Part shown: piece by piece, positions 7,373 through 15,825 of the stretch | Layout: the number at the start of each line of letters is the position of its first letter | Numbering within the stretch: position 1 is the stretch's first letter | Source: Paucibacter sp. TC2R-5 | GTDB lineage: Bacteria > Pseudomonadota > Gammaproteobacteria > Burkholderiales > Burkholderiaceae_C | Assembly: GCF_025717605.1 (NCBI RefSeq) | Contig: NZ_JAJIRQ010000007.1 | Location: forward strand, 62,001 to 126,000 | Reading direction: 5' to 3' | DNA: 64,000 bases | Made by a program: the position numbers and the translations under genes | Notes under the pieces: generated by a model | Told to the model about the DNA's origin: nothing | Databases searched by the model: none | The model's input: only the letters and a program-made list of their open reading frames with translations

Positions 7373-8257
7373 ATGCAGACCTTCGATCCGCGCCTGTTGA
7401 TGGTGCTGCGGCACCCCGCCGCTTTCGGTCTCAGGGCCTTGCGCAATTTTCATCGCAACCAGGGCCTGTTGCTGGCCGGCGCGGTGGCCTATTACGCGCT
7501 GCTGTCGCTGGTGCCCATGCTGATCCTGCTGGTGATCGCGCTGTCGCAGGTGATCAACGAAGCGGAGCTGCTGCTCACCCTGGGCCGCTATCTCGAGTGG
7601 TTGCTGCCGGGGCAGGCGCCGGCGTTGGTCGGCGAGCTGGCGCATTTTCTGGATCACAGGCAAGTCATTGGCTGGGCGCTGCTGTTGACCATGCTGTTCT
7701 CCAGCTCGCTCGCCTTCACCGTGCTGGAGAGTGCGATGTCGGTGATCTTTTTGCACCGCGTGGTGGTGCGGCGGCGGCGCTGGATGATTTCGGCGCTGAT
7801 TCCCTATGCCTACATCCTTTGCCTGGGCTTAGGCCTGCTGCTCGTCACCTTGATGACGGGCAGCCTGCAGGCCATGGGCGAGGGCGAGATCGAACTGCTG
7901 GGCCACGACTGGTCGCTTGGCCGGCCCGCCACCGCCCTGCTCTATCTGCTGGGCCTGATCGGTGAAGTGGCGGTGCTGACCTCGATCTATATGGTGATGC
8001 CGGTGGGCCGGCTGTCGCTCAAGCATGCGCTGTTCGGCGCGGTGGTGGCGGCCTGCTTGTGGGAGGTCTCGCGCCGGCTGCTGGTCTGGTACTTCAGCAC
8101 GCTGGCGCAGATCGGCCTGGTCTATGGCTCGCTGACCACCGCCATCGCCGTGCTGCTGAGCCTGGAGCTGGCGGCTAGCTTGCTCTTGCTGGGCGCGCAG
8201 GTGATCGCCGAATTCGAGCGACTTCCCATCCCCACAATACAAAACAAGCATGACTGA
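7373..8257 (+). CDS. YihY/BrkB family inner-membrane protein
   Basis: A 294-residue polytopic protein with about six membrane helices and family signatures near the N-terminus (FHRNQGLLLAGAVAYYALLSLVPML) and C-terminus (LVWYFSTLAQIGLVYGSLTTAIAVLLSLELAASLLLLGAQV). The UPF0761/YihY family was once called RNase BN by mistake, and its function is unsettled. The ATG at 7373 was chosen; a TTG at 7343 would add ten residues. It overlaps the AI-2E-type transporter gene by 8 bp, so the two are co-translated. Confidence 0.88.
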   Translation: MQTFDPRLLMVLRHPAAFGLRALRNFHRNQGLLLAGAVAYYALLSLVPMLILLVIALSQVINEAELLLTLGRYLEWLLPGQAPALVGELAHFLDHRQVIGWALLLTMLFSSSLAFTVLESAMSVIFLHRVVVRRRRWMISALIPYAYILCLGLGLLLVTLMTGSLQAMGEGEIELLGHDWSLGRPATALLYLLGLIGEVAVLTSIYMVMPVGRLSLKHALFGAVVAACLWEVSRRLLVWYFSTLAQIGLVYGSLTTAIAVLLSLELAASLLLLGAQVIAEFERLPIPTIQNKHD

Positions 8258-9383
8258 AATGCCCCGAACACCCAAGCCGCGCCTGCACATCCCCGCCAAC
8301 GCCGGCAATACCTCACTGGTCATCCTGGCCGCGCTGGCCTTGCTGTTCACCTTGCGCTGGGCCAGCCCGGTGCTGGTGCCGCTGACCTTGGGTCTGATGT
8401 TCAGCTACGCCTTAACGCCCATGGTCGACGGGCTGCAACGCCGCTGCCACCTGCCGCGCGTGCTCGGCGCCGCCTTGCTACTGCTGAGCCTAGGCGGCAG
8501 CCTGGTCTGGACCGCCTACAAGTTCAGCGATGACGCCGTGCAGCTGCTGGAGTCGCTGCCGGAGGTGTCGAAGAAAGTGCAGAGCGCCGTGCGCGCGCAC
8601 CGCAGCCCGGATGAGTCCACCATCGGCAAGGTGCAAAGGGCGGCCGCGGAGATCGAGCAGGCCGCGCAGCAAAGCGGCCCGCCTGCGCCGGCCCCCGGCC
8701 GCGGCGTCACGCGCGTGCGCATCGAGCGGCCGCAATTCAATCTGCAGGACTATCTCTGGAGCGGCACCTTGGGGCTGGCGGCCAGCCTGGGCCAAGCGCT
8801 GGTGGTGAGCTTCATCACCTTCTTCTTGCTGGTGTCAGGCCAGACTTTTCGGCGCAAGATGGTCAAAATCGCCGGACCCAGCTTTGCCAGGCGCCGTGTC
8901 ATGATGCAAGCGCTCAACGAGGTCAACGGGCAAATACAGCGTTATTTGCTGGTGCAGCTCTTCACCAGCGTCGTGGCCGGGCTGGCGGTCTGGATTTCGT
9001 TCAGCTGGCTTGGCATGGAGTACGCGGGGGTTTGGGGCCTGCTGGCCTTTGGGCTCGATTTCATTCCCTATATCGGCGCCATCATCTTGTCCGTGACGGC
9101 CAGCCTCGTCGGCTTTGTGCAGTTCGGCGCGGTCGATATGGCTTTGGCGGTGGGCGTGACGGTGATGACCATCCATATGCTCTCGGGCAATTTGCTCTCG
9201 CCCTGGCTGATGAGCCGGGCCGCCAGAATGAATCCGGTGGCGATCTTCGTCGGCCTGCTCTTATTCGCTTGGCTCTGGGGCTTGTGGGGCCTGCTGCTGG
9301 GTGTACCCGTGCTGACCGTGGTCAAGGCCATCTGCGACCGGGTCGACCCGCTGCAGCCGATTGGCGAGTTGCTGGGGAGCTGA
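8250..9383 (+). CDS. AI-2E/PerM family transporter
   Basis: A 377-residue membrane protein of the AI-2E transporter superfamily (PerM, TqsA). Two N-terminal helices (about 22-60) are followed by a soluble helical insert (80-165, KKVQSAVRAHRSPDES region) and then six helices with the family segments FGLDFIPYIGAIILSV and LWGLWGLLLGVPVLTVVKAICD. The real substrate is unknown; relatives export autoinducer-2 or act as Na+/H+ antiporters. It overlaps the upstream gene by 8 bp. Confidence 0.9.
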   Translation: MTEMPRTPKPRLHIPANAGNTSLVILAALALLFTLRWASPVLVPLTLGLMFSYALTPMVDGLQRRCHLPRVLGAALLLLSLGGSLVWTAYKFSDDAVQLLESLPEVSKKVQSAVRAHRSPDESTIGKVQRAAAEIEQAAQQSGPPAPAPGRGVTRVRIERPQFNLQDYLWSGTLGLAASLGQALVVSFITFFLLVSGQTFRRKMVKIAGPSFARRRVMMQALNEVNGQIQRYLLVQLFTSVVAGLAVWISFSWLGMEYAGVWGLLAFGLDFIPYIGAIILSVTASLVGFVQFGAVDMALAVGVTVMTIHMLSGNLLSPWLMSRAARMNPVAIFVGLLLFAWLWGLWGLLLGVPVLTVVKAICDRVDPLQPIGELLGS

Positions 9384-9417
9384 CAGTCCCATCGCGGGCA
9401 AGCGAATAGCCGCGCTA

Positions 9418-9433
9418 TGTAACGTAGCGCACA
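9418..9433 (+). promoter_or_regulatory. Site C of the shared class II-type motif, upstream of the Crp/Fnr gene
   Basis: TGTAACGTAGCGCACA followed by GAC. Its centre (9425.5) lies 29.5 bp before TAGTCT at 9455-9460, a -10-like hexamer. The downstream gene at 9506 encodes a Crp/Fnr regulator, so autoregulation by the protein that reads this motif is possible. Confidence 0.65.
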
Positions 9434-9505
9434 GACGGCGCCTGCCCGCAGACCTAGTCTTCATCCTGGACACCCCACTCAGCCCACGCAGCCCAGGAAG
9501 AAGCC

Positions 9506-10318
9506 ATGCACAAGGCACAAGAAGCACTCATGATCGACGCACGCCCGCGCCTGCTCAAGGCTGAGCCGGGCATAGCCGGGCTGAGCGGCGCGCAGGCAAT
9601 TTACCCGCGCGACAAGGGCGCCGGCGCCAGAAGCGACGAGATTGCCCGGGTGTTGAACTTGCTGCTGAAGCACCTGCCCGTGCGTCGCCGGCTGGTGCAT
9701 GCGGGCGATCTGATCTTTGAAGCCGGTCAGCCCTTCAATCATCTCTATGTGATCAATTCGGGCTATGTGAAGGTCGTCAACACGGCCGCCGACGGCCGCA
9801 ACCAAGTCGTCGGCCTGCTGTTTCGGGGCGACTGGCTGGGTTTTGACGGCATTGCCAAGGGCTGCTACGGCTGCACGGCGCAGGCGCTGGAGATCGGCGA
9901 AATCTGGGCTTGGCGCTATGACCAGCTGCTGAGCGCGGCCGCCGCAGAGCCTCAGCTGCTGCATGAGCTGCATAGCGAGATGAGCCGCGCCATCACGCGC
10001 GGGCGGGATGCCCTGCTGTCTGTGTGCACGCTGCCGGTGGCGGCGCGGGTCGCCGAGTTCTTGCGCCAATGGGCCGAATCCTTGGCCGCCAGAGGGCTGC
10101 GCAATGACCAGATCATCTTGCGCATGTCGCGCGCCGAGATCGGCAACTACCTGGGCATGACCTTGGAGTCGGTCAGCCGCGCGCTGTCAAGCCTGGCCCG
10201 CGCGCGCGTGATCTGCTTCACCGAAAAGGGCCGGCGCATGATTCAGATCCCTGACCTGCAGGCCTTGAACGATTTCATTCAAGCCGACGCTCAAGCGCCC
10301 GGCGCGATTCTGCAGTGA
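9506..10318 (+). CDS. Crp/Fnr family transcriptional regulator
   Basis: A 270-residue regulator with a cyclic-nucleotide-binding-like beta roll (about 55-140: [39 protein letters not shown]), a dimer helix, and a C-terminal winged helix (about 175-255) with recognition helix [13 protein letters not shown]. The E-x-x-S-R positions match those of FNR. There is no N-terminal cysteine cluster for an Fe-S centre; cysteines at GCYGC lie inside the beta roll and could be redox-sensitive. The start at 9506 has a good AGGAAGAAG site. It lies behind motif site C and is a candidate reader of the motif family. Confidence 0.92.
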   Translation: MHKAQEALMIDARPRLLKAEPGIAGLSGAQAIYPRDKGAGARSDEIARVLNLLLKHLPVRRRLVHAGDLIFEAGQPFNHLYVINSGYVKVVNTAADGRNQVVGLLFRGDWLGFDGIAKGCYGCTAQALEIGEIWAWRYDQLLSAAAAEPQLLHELHSEMSRAITRGRDALLSVCTLPVAARVAEFLRQWAESLAARGLRNDQIILRMSRAEIGNYLGMTLESVSRALSSLARARVICFTEKGRRMIQIPDLQALNDFIQADAQAPGAILQ

Positions 10319-10334
10319 AGCCCGGAGCCACGCG

Positions 10335-11738
10335 ATGAGGCCCACCCGCAGCGAAACCGATAGCTTCGGCACATTGGAAGTGCCGGCCGACGCGCTCTGG
10401 GGTGCCCAGACCGCGCGCAGCCTGCTGTTCTTCAATATCGGCCAACAAGAAGGCCAGCGCATGCCGCTGGCATTGATCCATGCGCTGGCCTGGATCAAGT
10501 GGGCGGCGGCCCTGGTCAACCGGGATCTGGGCCTGCTGGACGCGGTCGAGGCGCAGGCGATCGCGGCGGCCGCGCGCGAGGTGGTCAGCGGCGTGCATGA
10601 CGGGCAGTTCCCGCTGTCCGTCTGGCAAACCGGCTCGGGCACGCAAAGCCATATGAATGTCAACGAGGTGATCGCCAATCTGGCCTCGCAAGCCTTGGGT
10701 GGCGGCTTGGGCGAGCAGCGCTCCATCCACCCGAACGACCATGTCAATCTCGGCCAATCCTCCAATGATGTATTCCCCAGCGCCATGCACCTCGCGCTGG
10801 CCCTGCAGGCCAAACAGCGCCTGCTGCCGGCGCTGAGCGAACTGCAGGCGGCGCTGTTGAACAAATCCGATGCCTGGGCCGGGCTGATCAAGATTGGCCG
10901 CACCCATTTGCAAGACGCAACGCCGGTGACGCTGGGCCAGGAGTTTGGAGGCTATGCCACGCAGCTGCAGCTGTGCGAGGGCCATCTGCGTTATGCGCTG
11001 CAAGCGGTGCACCGACTGGCGATTGGCGGCACGGCGGTCGGCACCGGGCTGAACACCCATGCGGAGTTCGGTCCAAGGGTAGCCCTGTTGCTTGCGCAGC
11101 AAACGGGGCTGCCGCTGACGCAGGCCAGCAATCTTTTCGCTGCGATGGCCTGCCATGAGGCCTTGGTCGGCCTGCATGCCGGGCTGAAGATGCTGGCCAT
11201 CGCCTTGACCAAGATTGGCGGCGACATCCGCCTGATGGGCAGTGGCCCGCGCGCCGGCCTGGGCGAGTTGCTGCTGCCGGCCAACGAGCCGGGCAGCTCC
11301 ATCATGCCGGGCAAAGTCAACCCCACGCAGATCGAGGCGCTGACCATGGTCTGCGCCCAGGTGATGGGCCATGACGCGGCGATTGGCTTTGCCGCCTCGC
11401 AGGGGCAGCTCGAGTTGAATGTGTACAAGCCCTTGCTCATCCTGGACTGCCTGGACAGCCTGAGCCTGCTCAGCGACGCGATGCGCAGTTTCACCCAGCA
11501 TTGCGTGCAGGGCCTCGAAGCCAACCCTGAGCGCATCGAGGGCTTGCTGCAATCCTCGCTGATGCTGGTGACCGCCTTGGTGCCGCATATCGGCTACGAC
11601 CGAGCGGCGGCTATCGCCAAACAAGCCCATCAAAGCGGGTCGACGCTGCGTACCGCAGCCTTGGCACTGGGCACCGTCACAGCAGAAGACTTCGACATCT
11701 GGGTCGATCCGACCCAAATGTTGGTGCCGCGTCAGTAA
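10335..11738 (+). CDS. fumC: Fumarate hydratase class II
   Basis: A 467-residue class II fumarase, the usual length, converting fumarate to L-malate in the TCA cycle. Signatures are [54 protein letters not shown] (catalytic His) and the family loop [11 protein letters not shown]. As an iron-free enzyme it fits expression under oxidative stress. It begins 16 bp after the Crp/Fnr gene on the same strand, so co-transcription is likely. Confidence 0.95.
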   Translation: MRPTRSETDSFGTLEVPADALWGAQTARSLLFFNIGQQEGQRMPLALIHALAWIKWAAALVNRDLGLLDAVEAQAIAAAAREVVSGVHDGQFPLSVWQTGSGTQSHMNVNEVIANLASQALGGGLGEQRSIHPNDHVNLGQSSNDVFPSAMHLALALQAKQRLLPALSELQAALLNKSDAWAGLIKIGRTHLQDATPVTLGQEFGGYATQLQLCEGHLRYALQAVHRLAIGGTAVGTGLNTHAEFGPRVALLLAQQTGLPLTQASNLFAAMACHEALVGLHAGLKMLAIALTKIGGDIRLMGSGPRAGLGELLLPANEPGSSIMPGKVNPTQIEALTMVCAQVMGHDAAIGFAASQGQLELNVYKPLLILDCLDSLSLLSDAMRSFTQHCVQGLEANPERIEGLLQSSLMLVTALVPHIGYDRAAAIAKQAHQSGSTLRTAALALGTVTAEDFDIWVDPTQMLVPRQ

Positions 11739-11765
11739 GGACTTATTCAAAGACCAACTGCTCTT

Positions 11766-12257
11766 TCATTGGTAGCCGATTCCCATCACATAACTGCGCA
11801 GCAGCTCCTCTTCATGGTTGCCTGCCTGCAGCAGCGCGCGCAGCCCGTCGCGCATATTCACCACGCCAAGTGGCCTGTTGTCTGCGTCGACCAGCAAAAC
11901 ATGGATCAAGCCCTGTTTGTGCATCATGGTCAGGACATCGGGCAGCAAATCCTGCAGCCCACAAGACCTGATATCTCGCGTCATCACGGCATCTGCGCGC
12001 GTGCTGAAGAAATCGGCCCGCCCCATGCCGAGCTGCTTGACCAACATGGTTTCGGTAATGATGCCCAGCACTTCGCCGGTCTCGCTGCACACCACCACCA
12101 CGCTGATCTGAGCGCTCGACAGCAGCGCGGCCACGTTGACCAGATGGGCATCAACAGCCACGGTCAACAGACGCGAACGGGCGACCGCCTGGATGGCGCT
12201 GACCGCTGGCTGGGCCACGCTGCGCGTCGCCTCCGGCTTGAGTTCGGGGTCAATCAT
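11766..12257 (-). CDS. CBS-pair domain protein
   Basis: A 163-residue soluble protein made almost only of two CBS motifs (about 30-85 and 95-150: VVVVCSETGEVLGIITETML, HVLLVDADNRPLGVVNMRDGL). Stand-alone CBS pairs bind adenosine nucleotides and tune partner proteins. The ATG at 12257 is preferred over that at 12272 because an AAAGGA ribosome binding site lies between the two. It is convergent with fumC. The partner is unknown. Confidence 0.88.
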   Translation of the reverse strand: MIDPELKPEATRSVAQPAVSAIQAVARSRLLTVAVDAHLVNVAALLSSAQISVVVVCSETGEVLGIITETMLVKQLGMGRADFFSTRADAVMTRDIRSCGLQDLLPDVLTMMHKQGLIHVLLVDADNRPLGVVNMRDGLRALLQAGNHEEELLRSYVMGIGYQ

Positions 12258-12353
12258 GGTGAATCCTTTCAAACGGAAGAGGCCGGTCTGGGCAGGTTTT
12301 CATCCAGCTCATGCCCGAGCCCGGGACCGAAACCAAAACATTGGCGAGACTGA

Positions 12354-12755
12354 CTACAACAACTCTTCAACCGTCAGCCTGCGGTAATGCACGGCCACAG
12401 TCGCATCGCAACTGCGTGCGATGGCGGCAGCCTCAGCCGCGTGCTCGGCGCTCTTCACCTTGACCAAGAGCCAGCGGTAGCCTTCCTTGCTCAGTTTGAC
12501 GTAGCGGCGAAGCAGGGTGATTTCATAGCCAAAGCCGGCCATGGCGCCGGCCTTGTCAGCCATCGCTTCCAGTTCCACCTCGGTGTCGCTGGGTGCGAAA
12601 TGCAGCACGGCAGCGCTGGGCCATTCGGCGGCCTGCAAGGCTTTGCTCAAGCTATCGGCGAGCACCTGTGTCGGCAGGCCGACCATCAGCCAACCCACGG
12701 GTTTGAAGGCACCAAAGGAGGTCGGCACTTGCTCGACGGTGGTAAGACTGCTCAT
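12354..12755 (-). CDS. Conserved hypothetical protein
   Basis: A 133-residue protein with one hydrophobic stretch near residues 17-35 (PVGWLMVGLPTQVLADSL) that looks buried rather than membrane-spanning, and an alternating beta/alpha C-terminal half (GYRWLLVKVKSAEHAAEAAAIA, DATVAVHYRRLTVEELL). The pattern is loosely like integral-membrane glycine-zipper stress proteins without the zipper. The ATG at 12755 is taken; an in-frame ATG at 12809 lacks protein-like character. The D site at 12933 has a leftward -10-like CAAGCT, so it may be controlled by the shared motif. Confidence 0.65.
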   Translation of the reverse strand: MSSLTTVEQVPTSFGAFKPVGWLMVGLPTQVLADSLSKALQAAEWPSAAVLHFAPSDTEVELEAMADKAGAMAGFGYEITLLRRYVKLSKEGYRWLLVKVKSAEHAAEAAAIARSCDATVAVHYRRLTVEELL

Positions 12756-12932
12756 GGTGCGGCCCTCATTGGCGGCTGAACGAGAGAAGAGCTTCGCCAG
12801 CAGTAGCAAGGCCTGCGGGCCATTCGGGTGGGGTGAGTCGCTGCATGGGGTACTCCATTGGACAAGTGCTAAGTGCGGTCGGGCGAATCGGGGGCTCGCT
12901 GCTCACAGCTTGCGAGCCGGCAGATCGCCGGT

Positions 12933-12948
12933 CTGTTCGGTACACCAC
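12933..12948. promoter_or_regulatory. Site D of the shared motif
   Basis: TGTTCGGTACACCACA inside a full GTCTGT ... ACAGAC palindrome. Rightward, TATAAA at 12972-12977 starts 31.5 bp from the centre, two bases more than at the other sites. Leftward, CAAGCT at 12911-12906 starts at exactly 29.5 bp. It lies between the divergent genes at 12755 and 13031. Confidence 0.55.
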
Positions 12949-13030
12949 AGACGTCGGCACTCGGGTGACCCTATAAAGCTATCGAAGGCTGCAAACCAGC
13001 TGCCACTACACGCCAGACGAAAGGAATTCC

Positions 13031-13399
13031 ATGCATCACCCGTTGAAGCTGACCGGCCTGAGCCTCCTGGCCCTGCTGCTGTGCGCTTGTGAAAGAACGC
13101 CGCCCGTGCCTCTCAGGCCAGCCGAGCCGCAAATTCGGCCCGCAAGTAGCAAGTTAGTCGCACAGAGCGCAAGCGGCGTATCGAACCCGTCGGTGCCGGC
13201 GGCCGATACCGTACCCGGCGTAATGGGCGTCACGGGCGCGCCCGCCACGGCCACCAAGCCCGAACCCACTGCGGGCCGCTTCAACGGCAGTATGAGCCGG
13301 GCGCAGGAATCCAGCGCAATGCCGATGCCGGGTCAAGCCAACGACCACTCCGCTCCTCTGACGCCGCCCAAAGCCTCCAGCGGCCCGCGCCGCGACTAA
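13031..13399 (+). CDS. Small proline/serine-rich lipoprotein
   Basis: A 122-residue lipoprotein with signal residues 1-18, lipobox LLLCAC (Cys18 or Cys20) and a low-complexity Pro/Ser/Ala mature part without predicted fold. The ribosome binding site is AAGGAATTCC. No catalytic motif is visible, so a structural or surface role is the most one can say. It starts about 83 bp after motif site D and is followed by a very small proline-rich gene. Confidence 0.72.
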   Translation: MHHPLKLTGLSLLALLLCACERTPPVPLRPAEPQIRPASSKLVAQSASGVSNPSVPAADTVPGVMGVTGAPATATKPEPTAGRFNGSMSRAQESSAMPMPGQANDHSAPLTPPKASSGPRRD

Positions 13400-13453
13400 G
13401 CCCCAGCCGGCCTACTAGCTAGCCAACTCAAACCAGCCCAGAAGGATCTCAAG

Positions 13454-13618
13454 ATGGATACCACCGCAATGCCCCCTCAGCCACCGGCCGACTTGCCGCC
13501 CACCTTCGAGCCCCTTGACTTGCCCACCGAGCCCGTCGAGCCCGGCGATTTACCCGTCCAACCCGATCAAGGCGCTATGCCCACGCATATCCCGGGCGAC
13601 CCCGAGGCCAGCACCTGA
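13454..13618 (+). CDS. 54-residue proline/aspartate-rich protein
   Basis: A short reading frame with an excellent ribosome binding site (AGAAGGATCTCAAG then ATG). The product is extremely acidic and proline-rich, with repeated DLP/EP units (LDLPTEPVEPGDLPVQP), and has no signal peptide. It is 54 bp after the lipoprotein and probably in its transcript. The function is unknown and the protein is expected to be disordered. Confidence 0.55.
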   Translation: MDTTAMPPQPPADLPPTFEPLDLPTEPVEPGDLPVQPDQGAMPTHIPGDPEAST

Positions 13619-13646
13619 GCGCAGCAGGGCAACAAGCCAAGACCCC

Positions 13647-14717
13647 TCACTTGGGGCGCGGCTTGCTGGTGCGTTGATCGGGCTGAGCCAGCTGCCCCGC
13701 GCGCAGCTGCTTGACGGCCTGCACGACGGTGCGGGCCACATTGCGCGCCTCCTCTTGCACCGCCTTGTCCCGATCCAGCGCCTCATGGCTGTTGTAGTAG
13801 GGCTCAAAATAGCCGATATAGCGATCCAGCTTGGCGCTGGGGCCGCTGCCTATCAGTCCCATCCATTCCAGCCAATCACATAGGCTGCGCCGATGATCCT
13901 CGATGCCGGCCACATCGCCATGCACGACCACGCCATAGGCTCGGCCGGCCAGATGCTTGGGATAGCTCCAGCCTTGCTGCTCGATGCGCTTGGCTTCGGC
14001 GACACGCTTGCCATGGGTGGTGGTCGGGTCGGGGTTGCCGCCATCGGCCGAAACCATGCGGTCAATCATCAGCTTGAGCGGGCTGGGCGACTGGTACCAA
14101 TAGGTCGGCGCCAGGATGATGACCCCATGGGCCGCCACCCAGCGTTCGTATATTTCGGCCATCCAATCGTCGGCCTGGTCTAGCGCGTGGTTGGGGTAGC
14201 AGCTGCAAGGCCAATGGCAGAGCGGCATCGCGCTCGACACGCAACCCTTGCAGGGGTGGATCGTGCGACCGTACTCGGACGTCACCAGGCTCAGGTCCAG
14301 CACGTCAGCCTGCAGCCCGGCCTGTTCGACCACGTCTTGCACCATGCCGGTCAGGCGCCAGGTTTTTGAGACCTCGCCGGGGCAAGTGCCGTCATTGCGC
14401 GCGCTGCCGCAGATCAGCAGCAGCCGGCCCGGCGCTTTGCTGTCGCTCCAACGCTTTTGCGCCGCTTGCAGGCGCTGCTGGGTGTCCAACCACTGCACCG
14501 AGATCTGGTAGCTCGGATCGGCGAAGTTGCGGCCGGCCGCCTGGGTGATGGGCGCCTTGCGGCCGTCTTGCAAAGCTGCCCACGCGATCTCCTCCAGCCG
14601 GGCGATGGCCGCATATTCGCCGTCGAAAGCGGGGTCGTAGAAACGCCCCTTGAAGCGCTCGCTGAACTGCGCGCGCGTCAGCGGCAATGGGGCTTGGCCG
14701 GTTCTGATCTTGGTCAT
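13647..14717 (-). CDS. NAD(P)H-dependent FMN reductase-like oxidoreductase
   Basis: A 356-residue protein. The N-terminal 90 residues are a helical extension. Residues about 95-290 form a flavodoxin-like fold (RLLLICGSARNDGTCPGE, VIILAPTYWYQSPSPLKLMIDRM, AYGVVVHGDVAGIE), as in NADPH-dependent FMN reductases and iron-sulfur flavoproteins. A cysteine cluster (CKGCVSSAMPLCHWPCSC) after the first beta-alpha unit resembles the Fe-S site of iron-sulfur flavoproteins but with a wider pattern. A role in quinone or metal reduction is inferred. It follows a 74-aa gene by 33 bp and is likely driven from motif site E. Confidence 0.85.
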   Translation of the reverse strand: MTKIRTGQAPLPLTRAQFSERFKGRFYDPAFDGEYAAIARLEEIAWAALQDGRKAPITQAAGRNFADPSYQISVQWLDTQQRLQAAQKRWSDSKAPGRLLLICGSARNDGTCPGEVSKTWRLTGMVQDVVEQAGLQADVLDLSLVTSEYGRTIHPCKGCVSSAMPLCHWPCSCYPNHALDQADDWMAEIYERWVAAHGVIILAPTYWYQSPSPLKLMIDRMVSADGGNPDPTTTHGKRVAEAKRIEQQGWSYPKHLAGRAYGVVVHGDVAGIEDHRRSLCDWLEWMGLIGSGPSAKLDRYIGYFEPYYNSHEALDRDKAVQEEARNVARTVVQAVKQLRAGQLAQPDQRTSKPRPK

Positions 14718-14750
14718 ATGAACTCCCGTTTCTTGAGCCTCGTGCCGGTC

Positions 14751-14975
14751 TTAGCCAGCAGGTGCTGCGTCGATTTGAATGGCTTTGCTGGCCACATAGC
14801 GTTTGTAGTCACCCAGCGGCAGGGCGGCGCTGCCGTGCGAATCAGCGTCGGTCCAACTGATGGTCACATCAAGTGTTGACTCTTCGACCTCGCACAGGCC
14901 TTTGCGTATCGTGATGTTGGCGCCGTCGCCTTCTCGGTATTCGACGAGGCCCGTGATGCGTGCTGTCTGACTCAT
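14751..14975 (-). CDS. 74-residue small protein, unknown
   Basis: A small soluble beta-rich protein (ITGLVEYREGDGANITIRKG, STLDVTISWTDADSHGSAALPLGDY) with a strong AGGAGTTGCC ribosome binding site. It resembles uncharacterised small stress-associated proteins of Burkholderiales; no motif gives a function. It is the first gene downstream of site E on this strand and precedes the flavodoxin-like reductase. Confidence 0.72.
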   Translation of the reverse strand: MSQTARITGLVEYREGDGANITIRKGLCEVEESTLDVTISWTDADSHGSAALPLGDYKRYVASKAIQIDAAPAG

Positions 14976-15053
14976 GGCAACTCCTGTGTATGGCTTGGGG
15001 CAGCACCTTTCGGTGGCGCTGAGCTCATCCTGCGAGCAGGCCGGCGCAGCGTC

Positions 15054-15069
15054 CGTGCGCTGGCGCACA
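15054..15069 (-). promoter_or_regulatory. Site E of the shared class II-type motif
   Basis: Read leftward: TGTGCGCCAGCGCACG followed by GAC. The centre (15061.5) is 29.5 bp from CAGGAT (15032-15027), a -10-like hexamer for the 74-aa gene. Read rightward, TAACTT starts at 15091, also 29.5 bp away, and would point at the PRC-barrel gene through the MITE-like element. Confidence 0.6.
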
Positions 15070-15096
15070 GTGCCAGCGCTGCACTTGCCCTAACTT

Positions 15097-15258
15097 AGAC
15101 CTTGTCCGCAAATAACCGGGGTCGGCTGACGGTCGATTTGAATCCATAGCTGCGTTGCAGATCCTCGCGATACCTACGGGTATCGCTGTGGTCTGCGCCT
15201 TGCTCTGCGCTCAAATCGCCTCGCCATCCTCTGACCCGGCTATTTACGGACAAGTTCT
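15097..15258. mobile_element. MITE-like palindromic element, about 162 bp
   Basis: The ends are inverted copies of about 25 bp: CTTGTCCGCAAATAACCGGG at the left and, read from the right, CTTGTCCGTAAATAGCCGGG. Inner inverted pairs (CGATTTGA/TCAAATCG and CGATACC/GGTATCG) make the whole element foldable into one hairpin. It contains no gene. CTTAG stands just outside both ends and may be a target duplication. It lies in the leader of the PRC-barrel gene, directly behind motif site E. Confidence 0.75.
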
Positions 15259-15333
15259 TAGCGACAAGGCGTTGTTTTCCTCGTTGCGGCGCTTGAGTTG
15301 AACCCCTAATGAGTTACCCACATGGAGTATCAG

Positions 15334-15807
15334 ATGAACTACGAAGAACGCGACACCTACGGTATCTACCGCACAAATAACGGTACAGGCACCGACCTCA
15401 ACACTCAGGGCATCGGTGGCTTCGACCCCGAAATTCATCAAGGCCCCGGCCCCCGCCTGATGGGCGCCAACACCTTGATCGGCAATGACGTCTGCAATCA
15501 AGAGGGCGAGGACCTGGGCGACATCAAAGAAATCATGCTGGACGTCAGCAGCGGCCGCATCAGCTACGCCGTACTGTCTTTTGGCGGCTTTCTGAGCTTG
15601 GGCGAGAAGCTTTTTGCCGTGCCATGGAGCGCCCTCACGCTCGACACCGTGAACAAGCGCTTCACGCTCAATATCGACAAGACGCGCCTGGAAGGCGCAC
15701 CCGGCTTTGACAAGGACAAGTGGCCGAATATGGCCGATTCCGAATGGGCGCTAGGCATCCATGCCTTTTATGGCACCCATCCACATGGCGACACTTTAAT
15801 GAACTGA
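15334..15807 (+). CDS. PRC-barrel domain protein
   Basis: A 157-residue soluble protein with one PRC-barrel domain (about 40-115: LIGNDVCNQEGEDLGDIKEI, SGRISYAVLSFGGFLSLGEKLFAVPWSAL) and a short C-terminal tail (SEWALGIHAFYG). Stand-alone PRC-barrel proteins in soil and water bacteria accompany CsbD/BON/DUF883-type stress genes; their molecular role is unclear. The ATG at 15334 is preferred because GGAG lies 7 bases upstream. It ends 18 bp before the ABC exporter gene. Confidence 0.9.
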   Translation: MNYEERDTYGIYRTNNGTGTDLNTQGIGGFDPEIHQGPGPRLMGANTLIGNDVCNQEGEDLGDIKEIMLDVSSGRISYAVLSFGGFLSLGEKLFAVPWSALTLDTVNKRFTLNIDKTRLEGAPGFDKDKWPNMADSEWALGIHAFYGTHPHGDTLMN

Positions 15808-15825
15808 AGCGGCGCCCAAGCGACC

